Assembly (NCBI GenBank): GCA_938021675.1
Contig: CALIFY010000025.1
Location: forward strand, 62,001-126,000
Length of the DNA: 64,000 bases
Direction of reading: 5' to 3'
From: an uncultured Acidimicrobiales bacterium
GTDB lineage: Bacteria > Actinomycetota > Acidimicrobiia > Acidimicrobiales > SZUA-35
The notes under the pieces are model-generated. The model had not been told where the DNA came from and did not search any database. It saw nothing but the letters and a program-made list of their open reading frames with translations. Below are positions 51,402-60,074 of the stretch, in pieces (within the stretch, counting starts at the first letter, position 1; each line of letters opens with the position of its first letter). The translations under genes were made by a program, and so were the position numbers.

Positions 51402-53058
51402 CGGGCTCGCCCCGATCGAACGTGGGAACCGGGTCGGATTCCCATCGGTCCCCTAACAGGTCGAGCACCGCCATCCGATCATCGAGTTCGACCGAAAGCT
51501 CCTCGGCGACCGAAATCTCGATCAGTCCCGATCGCACGATGTCGGCCAATGAGGTGCGTTCGGCGGTCAACGCCTCCCGGCGGGCCTGGAGCAACATCGC
51601 CACCTCCAATTCGGGGAATCGACCGAGGTGTCCCCGAAGCTCTGACGACCGGCGGCCGACATCGCGCTGGTACGTCCGAGTCAGTGCGTCGGCCAGGTCG
51701 CCGGCCAACACACCGTCGGCACCGAGTCGTGCGATCTCCGACTGCCCCGCTCGGGCCATGTGGATCCGCGCCTGATGCTGTTGCTGCAGCAACTCGCTGT
51801 CGGCCTTGTGGGACAGCCCCAATCGCCGCATGAGGCCAGTAATGGTCGTCCCTTGAATCAACAGGGTGAACAAGACGACACCGAAGGTCATGAAGGTGAC
51901 GGTGTCAATCGTCTCCTGGTCAAAGGTGTCGGAGGTCATCGTCAACACCAGAGCCAGAGAGATTGCACCCCGAAGCCCGCCCCACAGCATCACATGTCGG
52001 TACGCCGATGGGATACGCCTCGTCGGTTGCAGACGGCCGGCCAGTGCCGTCAGGCCATACACCAGCACCGCTCGAAGCACTACGACGCCGACGATGGCGA
52101 TCGCTACCTCTCCGAGGTGACCGAGTAACTCGTCGAGCCTCACACTCAATCCGATGACGAGGAAGACCATCGAGTTGACCAGAAACGTGAGCAACTCCCA
52201 GAACCGCTCCAGGGTCAGTCGGGTCGACGGCGAGGTGTTATCGAGTCCGACGTTGCCGACCATCAACCCCGCCGCCACCACAGCCAGGATGCCCGAGAAG
52301 TGGCGGTCTGGTTCCCCGATCAACTGGCCGAACTCCTCGGCCAGCAGGAATGACCCATAGGCCAACGCCAGTGTGGTCGACGTTTCGATGAGCGGGTCGT
52401 CCACCCGGGCCAGGAACACCGCACTGACCAAATACCCAAGACCCAGCCCGACGGCCAAGCCACCGGCCGACACGATCACAAACTCGGCGAGAGCATCGCC
52501 GAGGCTGAACCCATCACCGCCCGCCGCCAGCAACGCCAAACCGAAGGCGACGACGGCCACCGCATCGTTAAACAGCGACTCGCCTTCCACCAACACAGCG
52601 AGGCGCTTCGGGGCACCGAGGGCCTTGAAAAAGGCGATCACCGCCACCGGATCGGTGGCCGATATCAAGGCCCCGAAGGCAAAGGCGGCGGCCCACGGAA
52701 CCCCGAGAGTTATGTTGACAAGCGCCCCGAGCCCGAGCGTTCCGACCAACGTGCCGATCAGAGCCAAAAGCAAAATCGGTACAAGGTCGGCTCGCAACTT
52801 GAACCATGGCAGATGCAACGTGGCCTCGAACAGCAGCGGCGGCACCAAGAGAAACAGGATCAGGTCCGGCGAGATCGACACCTGGACGACTTCGCCTAGC
52901 CCGGTGGCGAACAGACCGGTGATGACCAGCGCAACGGTGTATGGAAACCGCACCCGGGCCGCGAAGACCGCCACCACCGCGGCGATTCCGAGCAAGACGA
53001 CAACCGCGATCTCCTGATCAACGAGCGCGCTACCCTCCCCTGCCGCAAGCACGTTCAC
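51391..53058 (-). CDS. CPA1-type Na+(K+)/H+ antiporter
   Basis: About 555 residues from the GTG at 53058. Twelve or so membrane helices (LVDQEIAVVVLLGIAAVVAVFAA, LILFLLVPPLLFEATLHL, ALISATDPVAVIAFFKALGAPKRLAVLVEGESLFNDAVAVV) carry the CPA1 ND pair in SLFNDA and the DP dyad in TDPVAV. A cytoplasmic domain of about 160 residues follows (SHKADSELLQQQHQARIH ...). This start is preferred to the one at 53109 because the earlier piece overlaps the LpdA gene. Which cation is exchanged cannot be told. Confidence 0.88.
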   Translation of the reverse strand: MNVLAAGEGSALVDQEIAVVVLLGIAAVVAVFAARVRFPYTVALVITGLFATGLGEVVQVSISPDLILFLLVPPLLFEATLHLPWFKLRADLVPILLLALIGTLVGTLGLGALVNITLGVPWAAAFAFGALISATDPVAVIAFFKALGAPKRLAVLVEGESLFNDAVAVVAFGLALLAAGGDGFSLGDALAEFVIVSAGGLAVGLGLGYLVSAVFLARVDDPLIETSTTLALAYGSFLLAEEFGQLIGEPDRHFSGILAVVAAGLMVGNVGLDNTSPSTRLTLERFWELLTFLVNSMVFLVIGLSVRLDELLGHLGEVAIAIVGVVVLRAVLVYGLTALAGRLQPTRRIPSAYRHVMLWGGLRGAISLALVLTMTSDTFDQETIDTVTFMTFGVVLFTLLIQGTTITGLMRRLGLSHKADSELLQQQHQARIHMARAGQSEIARLGADGVLAGDLADALTRTYQRDVGRRSSELRGHLGRFPELEVAMLLQARREALTAERTSLADIVRSGLIEISVAEELSVELDDRMAVLDLLGDRWESDPVPTFDRGEPDGR

Positions 53059-53062
53059 GAGC

Positions 53063-54454
53063 CTATTCAGCTGCCTCGCCCAATACTTCGGCCAACGCCG
53101 GATGGACAAACAGCGACTCGACCAGGTCCTTCACGGTGAGGTTGGCACTGATCGCCAACGCCAACACCGATATCAACTCGGCGGCGTGACGACCGACTAT
53201 CGACCCCCCCATGACGACCCCGGTGGCCGGGTCGGACACGATTTTGACAAAGCCGCGCGAATCGTTGTTGATCAACGCTTTCGCCGACATGGAAAACGGC
53301 ACCTTGGTGACGCGGATCTTTCGACCCTCGGCGAAGGCGTCGGCCTCAGCTACTCCGACGTCGGCGATCTCGGGGTTGGTGAAGATCGCTGATGCTGCTT
53401 TGTCGTAGTCGATGTGGCGATGTGGGCTGTTGGCGTGAAGTCCCATGGCGTGCTCAGCGATTTTCCGCCCCTGCATGGTGGCCACCGACGACAGCGGCAA
53501 CTTGCCCGACACGTCACCGGCGGCATACAGATGCGGCACGGTTGAACGGCAATTGTGATCGATCTGCACGTACCCGCTCGACATCTCAACCCCGATCTCC
53601 TCTAGACCCAGTCCTTGGGAATTTGGGATGGAGCCGATGGCCAACAGGACATGGGAGCCCCGAGCCACCCGCCCGTCATCACAGCGAACCTCGACGCCGG
53701 TGTCGGTCTGTTCGATCGACTCGGCCCGCGCCCCCATGAAGAGATCGACGCCGCGATCGAGAAACGTCTGCTCCAGGACCGCGGCCACCTCGGGGTCCTT
53801 CTCCGGAAGGACCTGCTGGCGCGACACGATCAACGTCACGTTCGAACCGAACGAGTTGAACATGTGAACAAACTCGACGCCGGTCACCCCTGAGCCGACG
53901 ACGATGAGATGGTCGGGGAGCCGCGGCGGCGGGTAGGCGTGCCGGGTGGACAACACCCGGTCGCCGTCGACGTTGGCCCAATCGGGAATGCGAGGTCGGC
54001 TCCCGGTACTGACGACTATGACGTCGCCGGTGATCAACTCGGTCGACTGAGAGCCGTCCTCGGCCGACGTCGTTACTTCTACCTCGTGGGTGCCGACCAT
54101 CCGACCCACACCCTCGATAATACGAACCCCCTGGCTTACCAGCAGTTCGGTCAACGTGGTCTCTAGGCGGTTCTCAATATCCTCGACTCGACGACCGAGC
54201 GCCTCGAAATCGAGGACGACATCGACCTTGGCTAAGCCCATCTCGGTCGCGTCGTTCATCATCGACATCGCGCTACCGGTGGCGATCATGGCCTTGGATG
54301 GAATGCAGTCGAGCAGGTGGGCGGCACCACCGACGATGTCCTTCTCGATGAGGGTGACCTTGGCGCCGAGGCGAGCCGCATGGGTGGCACAGGCGGTACC
54401 ACCGGGCCCACCGCCGATTATCACAAAGTGTCTCGACGCAGTACTGGCCGCCAT
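53063..54454 (-). CDS. lpdA: LpdA-type flavoprotein NAD(P)H-quinone oxidoreductase
   Basis: A 463-residue FAD protein of the pyridine nucleotide-disulfide family. The FAD motif is GGGPGGTACATHAARLGAKV and the NAD motif VVGSGVTGVEFVHMFNSFG. The redox site, normally CLNxxCIPSK, reads AAHLLDCIPSK with only the second cysteine. The same change marks mycobacterial LpdA (Rv3303c), which reduces quinones and is not a lipoamide dehydrogenase. The C-terminal HPALAEVL keeps the conserved His. I start at the ATG at 54454; a TTG five codons earlier is open. Confidence 0.87.
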   Translation of the reverse strand: MAASTASRHFVIIGGGPGGTACATHAARLGAKVTLIEKDIVGGAAHLLDCIPSKAMIATGSAMSMMNDATEMGLAKVDVVLDFEALGRRVEDIENRLETTLTELLVSQGVRIIEGVGRMVGTHEVEVTTSAEDGSQSTELITGDVIVVSTGSRPRIPDWANVDGDRVLSTRHAYPPPRLPDHLIVVGSGVTGVEFVHMFNSFGSNVTLIVSRQQVLPEKDPEVAAVLEQTFLDRGVDLFMGARAESIEQTDTGVEVRCDDGRVARGSHVLLAIGSIPNSQGLGLEEIGVEMSSGYVQIDHNCRSTVPHLYAAGDVSGKLPLSSVATMQGRKIAEHAMGLHANSPHRHIDYDKAASAIFTNPEIADVGVAEADAFAEGRKIRVTKVPFSMSAKALINNDSRGFVKIVSDPATGVVMGGSIVGRHAAELISVLALAISANLTVKDLVESLFVHPALAEVLGEAAE

Positions 54455-54523
54455 TTCGTTTACTACCAACTTGCTCGCACCTCTTGGCGCCGGTGGTCGA
54501 CATCGGCCGGCACTCTCGGAACC

Positions 54524-55705
54524 CTATCGCCGATCGGCGAGCAGTCTCGACGCTCTACTACCCTCTCGAAGGCTCCGCTCGTCGGCCAAACGCCGGTAGA
54601 GCTCGGAGAGAGTCTGGACCGCGGCGTCCCAACTGAACCTCCCGACTTGACGTCGGCCAGCTGTGGCGAGGTCGTCCCGGAGAGCGTCATCCTCGATAAC
54701 GGTCAATAGGGCACCGGCAAGGGCGTTGACATCCCGGGGTTCGACCAGAACAGCGGCACGACCGGCGGTCTCGGGAACGGCACCAGCCACGGTGGACACC
54801 ACCGGCACCCCGGCGTCCATAGCCTCCAGGATGGGAAATCCGAAACCCTCGTACACCGAGGGGTAGGCCAGCAGCCGGGCTCCGGCGAGAAGGTTGGCTT
54901 TTACCCGTTCCGAGGTATAGCCAAACTGAACGATCCGGTCGGTCACCCCTCGAGCGTCCACCCGTCTATCGAGACGGTCGGCATCCCAGCCCCGGCCACC
55001 GACGATCGCCAACTTGAGGTCGGGGTGCACTTCCCAAACCGCCATCATCGCATCGACCAGCGTCGGATAGTCCTTTCGGGGCTCTATCGTGCCGATCGCC
55101 AGGACATACGGTGCGCCGACCAACGTTCGACCGGCGGTCGAGTCGCCGGTCGGTCCCGGCGTAAACCCGTTCTGAATCGGATGAACTCGGTCCTCATCGA
55201 TCCCCAGTTCACCGATGATCTCACCAGCGACATGACGAGACACGGTGTGGACATGAGCCCCACCGGCCACCGCCCGTCGCAGCTGGTCGGGATAGTGCCG
55301 ACTGTGATGGTCGACCAAATCGGGGAACCGCCAAGCGGTAAGGTCGTGGACCGTCACCAGCCGAGCGGCCGAACCGGCCGGTGGCACCACATAGTTCGGC
55401 CCATGGACCACATCGAACCCGGCCAACCTCGGCCGATCGAATCGACGCCACAACGCGTGAGACAACCGCGCCGGCAGCGGGAAGGTCTGACCGGAACAGC
55501 CGGCGGGCAATACATCTTCTGCTCGACCGCCGCGCCAGCTGACCGAGACGCCGGTCAGCTCGATATCGGACCGCACGGCCAGCCTGGACACCATGGCATC
55601 GACCATGGCGGCCACACCGGTGCGCGGTCCGAAGAGTGAGGTGACCTCCATGGCAACGCTGGTCGGTGCCCCGTCGGCGATGATCACGTGGCGGACATTA
55701 CTCAT
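54524..55705 (-). CDS. GT4 glycosyltransferase
   Basis: From the ATG at 55705 (MSNVRHVIIADG) this is a 393-residue GT-B glycosyltransferase with an N-terminal acceptor domain (FDVVHGPNYVVPP, VTVHDLTAWRFPD) and a C-terminal donor domain (YVLAIGTIEPRKDYPTLVDAM, EGFGFPILEAMDAGVPVV). The pattern resembles mannosyl- or rhamnosyltransferases of polysaccharide loci. The longer open frame upstream is not family-like. It lies 76 bases after the export permease gene, suggesting a role in the exported glycan; donor and acceptor are unknown. Confidence 0.87.
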   Translation of the reverse strand: MSNVRHVIIADGAPTSVAMEVTSLFGPRTGVAAMVDAMVSRLAVRSDIELTGVSVSWRGGRAEDVLPAGCSGQTFPLPARLSHALWRRFDRPRLAGFDVVHGPNYVVPPAGSAARLVTVHDLTAWRFPDLVDHHSRHYPDQLRRAVAGGAHVHTVSRHVAGEIIGELGIDEDRVHPIQNGFTPGPTGDSTAGRTLVGAPYVLAIGTIEPRKDYPTLVDAMMAVWEVHPDLKLAIVGGRGWDADRLDRRVDARGVTDRIVQFGYTSERVKANLLAGARLLAYPSVYEGFGFPILEAMDAGVPVVSTVAGAVPETAGRAAVLVEPRDVNALAGALLTVIEDDALRDDLATAGRRQVGRFSWDAAVQTLSELYRRLADERSLREGSRASRLLADRR

Positions 55706-55781
55706 TGGGCGGCGAGGCACGGCGGATGAAGATGTAGATCTATCGGCCACCAATGACCGACCCGGATCGACAAGCCACGGG

Positions 55782-56723
55782 CTACAGCTGTTCGCCGAAT
55801 GACCGCTCCATCCGGGCGAAGAGACGCAATCCGACGAACAACATGATGACGGCAAACGTGGCCGAGATTGCAAGATTTGTGGCGTACCAGGTCCACGGCC
55901 GAAGTAGCAGGGTGAACTTAGCCTGATCTTCGGTCGAGAAGTTCGTCGGATTGTAGAGGACCCGTTGAAACGTGATGACTATGGGGGTGATCGGATTCAA
56001 CATGGCCAGCCGCTCATACCCCACGCCAAACCGATCGCGAACAGCCTCCCCCACGAAGTCATAGGCGTAAACGATGGGGGTAAACCAGAACAACGCCAGC
56101 AGCGCCAGCTCAAGGAAGTGTTGGATGTCTCGATACAGCACGTTCAAGGCGGCGAGAATCATACCGATCCCGGTAGCCATGATCAGGGTGATGAGCAATG
56201 CGGGGACGAGCAGCCACAACATCGTCCACTCCGGCGATTGACGAAATACCGCTAACCCAACCAGCAAGATGATGGTCTTTGAAAAGAACGTCATCAGCTC
56301 GGCACCGACTTTCGACAACGGCAGAATTTCCCTGGGGAACCAGATCTTGGTCACCAACGGAGCATTCCCGGTTATCGACAGGGTTGCCCCGGTTATAGCG
56401 CCGGAGAAGAGTTGAAAGACCAATAACCCAGAAAGAAGGTTGAGGGCATACAGCGGCAAACCATTCTTCAGAATTAGGCCGAACACAAAGCTGAAGATGG
56501 TGAGGTGAAGCAGCGGGTTCATGAGATTCCAGGCGAACCCGAGCATGCTGTTTTTGTGCTGGACTTTTAGCTCGCGCCTGGTCAAGTTGATGAGCAGCTC
56601 ACGGGTCTGGAAGACTTCGACGAGCCGAGGAATGATTCGAGGTGGCCGATATCCGGCTTCGACGAGTTCGGCCGAATCGGCGAAACTCGCCGCGACGGAG
56701 GCGGTGCGTGCGGCGGTACGCAT
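55782..56723 (-). CDS. Polysaccharide/teichoic-type ABC-2 export permease
   Basis: A 313-residue permease of the Wzm/TagG/RfbD group: an N-terminal cytoplasmic helix (LLINLTRRELKVQHKNSMLGFAWNLMNPLLHLTIFSFVF), then six helices including LFSGAITGATLSITGNAPLVTKIWFPREILPLSKV, the family coupling block. The expected ATPase partner (Wzt/TagH) is not next to it; the genes on either side are a glycosyltransferase and a mutase. The ATG is preceded by TAGCCT with a 7-base gap, so leaderless translation is likely. Confidence 0.9.
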   Translation of the reverse strand: MRTAARTASVAASFADSAELVEAGYRPPRIIPRLVEVFQTRELLINLTRRELKVQHKNSMLGFAWNLMNPLLHLTIFSFVFGLILKNGLPLYALNLLSGLLVFQLFSGAITGATLSITGNAPLVTKIWFPREILPLSKVGAELMTFFSKTIILLVGLAVFRQSPEWTMLWLLVPALLITLIMATGIGMILAALNVLYRDIQHFLELALLALFWFTPIVYAYDFVGEAVRDRFGVGYERLAMLNPITPIVITFQRVLYNPTNFSTEDQAKFTLLLRPWTWYATNLAISATFAVIMLFVGLRLFARMERSFGEQL

Positions 56724-56730
56724 GAGCGGA

Positions 56731-56736
56731 AGGCTA
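56731..56736 (-). promoter_or_regulatory. Putative -10 box, leaderless export permease gene
   Basis: TAGCCT on the minus strand, 7 bases before the ATG at 56723. Confidence 0.5.
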
Positions 56737-56798
56737 GCAACTCGGGACGGCTAGAGCCGGGGACCGGGAATGATTGCCGGGGCCATCGAGCCGTGGTC

Positions 56799-56804
56799 TA
56801 CCCT
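56799..56804 (+). promoter_or_regulatory. Putative -10 box, leaderless methylmalonyl-CoA mutase gene
   Basis: TACCCT on the plus strand, 7 bases before the ATG at 56812. It supports that start over the ATG at 56770. Confidence 0.5.
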
Positions 56805-56811
56805 GGCCGCT

Positions 56812-59007
56812 ATGGCCGAGCCAGCTGACGAGTCCCAAGAATCGTCAGACTTCAATGCCGATGTCACTATCAATCCCGCAGTGGCCCGGTGGCGTCGACG
56901 AGCGGAAACCGAGCTTAGAGGCCGCCCCCTCGATGACCTCACCGTTGAAACGCCAGAACGGATTCCCATCAAGCCGCTGTACACCGCGGCCGATCTCGCC
57001 GAACTAGACCACCTCGGCACCATGCCGGGCGAAGCGCCCTTTGTCCGTGGCCCACGATCGACGATGTACACCAACCGACCGTGGACAATCCGCCAATACG
57101 CAGGATTCTCCACAGCCGAAGAGTCAAACCGTTTCTATCGGGCCAACCTGGCCGCAGGCCAGAAAGGCCTCTCCGTCGCCTTCGACCTGGCGACTCACCG
57201 GGGGTATGACTCCGATCACGAACGGGTGGTCGGCGACGTCGGCAAGGCCGGCGTGGCGATCGACTCTGTCGAGGACATGAAGATCCTCTTCGATGAGATC
57301 CCGCTCGATCGCATGACCGTATCTATGACCATGAACGGCGCGGTGTTGCCGGTTTTGGCCTGCTACATCGTGGCTGGAGAGGAGCAAGGGGTCACGCCAG
57401 ACCAATTGGCAGGGACGATCCAAAACGACATCCTCAAAGAGTTCATGGTCCGCAACACCTACATTTACCCACCGGAACCGAGTATGAGGATCGTGGCCGA
57501 CATCATCGGCTTCACCGCCGATCAGATGCCAAAGTTCAACTCGATATCCATTTCGGGTTACCACATGCTTGAGGCCGGCGCATCGGCCGATCTCGAACTG
57601 GCCTACACCTTGGCCGATGGCATCGAGTACGTCCGAGCTGCTCTGGCCCGCGGGCTCGACATCGACGCCTTCGCCCCCCGTCTGAGCTTCTTTTTCGGCA
57701 TCGGCATGGACTTTTTCATGGAGGTAGCAAAACTGCGGGCGGCCCGACTGTTGTGGGCCGAGCTGATGTCCCAGTTCTCTCCACAGAATCCGCAGTCGTC
57801 GATGCTACGCACCCACTGCCAGACCTCGGGTGTCTCACTAACCGAGCAAGACCCATATAACAATGTGGTGCGAACCACCGTCGAGGCCATGTCGGCGGTT
57901 TTGGGCGGCACCCAGAGCCTCCACACCAACGCGTTCGACGAGGCGCTCGGCCTCCCGACCGACACCAGCGCTCGGGTCGCCCGCAACACCCAGCTCATCT
58001 TGGCTGAAGAGTCCGGTATCACCCGCACCGTCGACCCGCTGGCCGGCAGCTACTACGTCGAGCATCTCACCTCCGAGCTGGCCAATCGAGCGAGGACGAT
58101 CATGGCCGAGGTAGAGGAAGCGGGCGGCATGACCCAGGCCATCAACCAAGGGTTACCGAAGCTCCGGATCGAGGAGGCGGCGGCCCGCCGTCAGGCCAGA
58201 GCCGACCGCGGCCTCGATGTCATCGTCGGCGTCAACAAGTACGTGGCCGATGAGTCGACACCGATCGACGTGCTCGATATCGACAACACCGAAGTACGAC
58301 GGAACCAGATCCAGCGGCTGGCCGACGTTCGGTCGACCAGAAACACCGCGGCATGCGAGGCCAGCCTGCATGCGATCACCACCATCGCCCGATCGGGCGA
58401 TGCCGGCGAGGGGAACCTGCTCGCCGCCTGCATCGACGCCGCTCGAGCCAGGGCTACCGTCGGTGAAATGTCCGATGCGCTAGAAAAGGTCTTCGGCCGC
58501 CACCGGGCCGAAACTCGGTTGGTGTCCGGAGTCTATGCTTCGTCGTCCGAAGGTTCGGACGAGTTTGAGGCCATCGGGGTCGAGGTCGATCGGTTCGCCA
58601 CGCTCCATGGTCGGCGGCCGCGGATGTTGGTGGCCAAGATGGGCCAGGACGGCCACGACCGGGGGGCCAAAGTCATCGCAACCTCGTTTGCCGACCTCGG
58701 CTTTGACGTCGATGTCGGCCCTCTCTTCCAAACCCCATCCGAGGTAGCACACGACGCGGTCGACAACGACGTGCACATCGTCGGCGTCTCATCACAAGCG
58801 GCGGGACACAAGACCCTCGTTCCACAGTTGATCTCCGAGCTGCGCCGACTCGGTGCCGGTCATATAGCGGTTGTCTGCGGCGGGGTTATTCCACCTCAAG
58901 ATCACCAGTTTCTCACCGATGCCGGCGTCGCAGCTATCTTCGGCCCGGGCACCAGCGTGATCGAGGCGGCCGCCGCGGTGCTGGCGGTCGCCGGTGACGG
59001 CCCCTGA
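56812..59007 (+). CDS. mutB: Methylmalonyl-CoA mutase (adenosylcobalamin-dependent)
   Basis: A 731-residue chain that interconverts methylmalonyl-CoA and succinyl-CoA. The barrel has [24 protein letters not shown], the substrate-site signature, and [21 protein letters not shown]. The C-terminal B12 domain has [15 protein letters not shown], whose His is the lower cobalt ligand, and [10 protein letters not shown]. The usual actinobacterial enzyme has a separate small subunit, mutA, immediately upstream; here the 88-base gap before this gene contains no such gene. A homodimer is therefore possible, or mutA lies elsewhere. Confidence 0.95.
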   Translation: MAEPADESQESSDFNADVTINPAVARWRRRAETELRGRPLDDLTVETPERIPIKPLYTAADLAELDHLGTMPGEAPFVRGPRSTMYTNRPWTIRQYAGFSTAEESNRFYRANLAAGQKGLSVAFDLATHRGYDSDHERVVGDVGKAGVAIDSVEDMKILFDEIPLDRMTVSMTMNGAVLPVLACYIVAGEEQGVTPDQLAGTIQNDILKEFMVRNTYIYPPEPSMRIVADIIGFTADQMPKFNSISISGYHMLEAGASADLELAYTLADGIEYVRAALARGLDIDAFAPRLSFFFGIGMDFFMEVAKLRAARLLWAELMSQFSPQNPQSSMLRTHCQTSGVSLTEQDPYNNVVRTTVEAMSAVLGGTQSLHTNAFDEALGLPTDTSARVARNTQLILAEESGITRTVDPLAGSYYVEHLTSELANRARTIMAEVEEAGGMTQAINQGLPKLRIEEAAARRQARADRGLDVIVGVNKYVADESTPIDVLDIDNTEVRRNQIQRLADVRSTRNTAACEASLHAITTIARSGDAGEGNLLAACIDAARARATVGEMSDALEKVFGRHRAETRLVSGVYASSSEGSDEFEAIGVEVDRFATLHGRRPRMLVAKMGQDGHDRGAKVIATSFADLGFDVDVGPLFQTPSEVAHDAVDNDVHIVGVSSQAAGHKTLVPQLISELRRLGAGHIAVVCGGVIPPQDHQFLTDAGVAAIFGPGTSVIEAAAAVLAVAGDGP

Positions 59008-59071
59008 CCACTCTCGTCACCATCTACGCTATTCCGGCAATGACCGCAAGATCGACACCGCTGAGAGCACG

Positions 59072-60046
59072 ATGATGGACATGGCTGCCGCGCTGGTAGA
59101 CGGCGACCGCCGTGCTCTGTCGCGGGCTATCACCTTGGTCGAGTCGACACGAGACGACCACAGGACCACCGCTCAGGCACTTCTCGAAGAAGTGTTGCCC
59201 CACACCGGCAAGGCGACCCGAATCGGAGTGACCGGCGCCCCGGGGGTTGGTAAGAGCACGTTCATCGATGCCTTCGGCTCGATGCTCGTCGCAAAAGGAC
59301 GTCGGGTGGCGGTGCTCGCCGTCGACCCTTCCAGCACCGAGACCGGCGGTTCGATCCTTGGCGACAAGACCAGGATGACGACTTTGGCTACCAACCCTGC
59401 GGTCTACATACGTCCATCGCCAACGGCCGGCCACCTCGGCGGGATCGGTCGCCGGACCCGCGATGCCGTGCTGTTCTGCGAGGCAGCTGGGTACGACCCG
59501 GTGATCGTCGAGACGGTCGGCGTCGGCCAGTCGGAAACGACGGTCGACAAGGTCACCGACCTGTTCCTCTTACTCGTCGCTCCCGGTGGTGGGGATGATC
59601 TGCAAGGCATCAAACGGGGCATCATGGAACTTGCCGACCTTGTGGTCGTCAACAAAGCGGACGGCCCGACTCGTGACCTGGCCGCCTCGACGGCGGCCGA
59701 CTACCGGCGGGCGGTCCATCTCCTGCGGCCGAAGCATCCAGGAGTGGAAACACCTGTCCTCACCTGTTCGAGTACTGAACCGCAAGGCATCGACACGGTC
59801 TGGCACGAACTGTCGTCGCTTCGCGAAACATTGTTGACCTCCGGAGCGATCCGAATGCAACGACGGAGCCAGGCCGTCGACCAGTTTGAACAGGAATTCA
59901 GAGACTCCCTCTACCAGAGGGCAGCCGAGCGTGATGGCTTTGCAGCCATACACGCCGACTTGGTCGAACAAGTAACCGAGGACCGTCTATCGGTCACCGC
60001 GGCGTCACGCCAGCTGATCGACCGTCTTTGGCCGTCCAATTCCTAG
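59072..60046 (+). CDS. meaB: MeaB/ArgK GTPase, mutase chaperone
   Basis: A G3E-type GTPase that loads and protects the cobalamin cofactor of the mutase. Walker A is GAPGVGKST (55-63 from the ATG at 59072), followed by LAVDPSSTETGGSILGDKTRM, ETVGVGQSE and the guanine-specific NKAD. I choose the Met at 59072, with GAGAG just upstream, because homologues begin near this point. A GTG at 58994 would overlap the mutase stop by 14 bases and is the alternative. The pair is surely co-transcribed. Confidence 0.92.
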   Translation: MMDMAAALVDGDRRALSRAITLVESTRDDHRTTAQALLEEVLPHTGKATRIGVTGAPGVGKSTFIDAFGSMLVAKGRRVAVLAVDPSSTETGGSILGDKTRMTTLATNPAVYIRPSPTAGHLGGIGRRTRDAVLFCEAAGYDPVIVETVGVGQSETTVDKVTDLFLLLVAPGGGDDLQGIKRGIMELADLVVVNKADGPTRDLAASTAADYRRAVHLLRPKHPGVETPVLTCSSTEPQGIDTVWHELSSLRETLLTSGAIRMQRRSQAVDQFEQEFRDSLYQRAAERDGFAAIHADLVEQVTEDRLSVTAASRQLIDRLWPSNS

Positions 60047-60074
60047 GGTGACGGGCGCAGACCGGGCCCGGTCG

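Noticed and set aside
60060-60073. GACCGGGCCCGGTC palindrome as terminator between meaB and the anti-sigma gene
   Set aside because: It leaves only a 4-base loop with a 5-base stem and no T-run; too weak to list, though the convergent position is suggestive.
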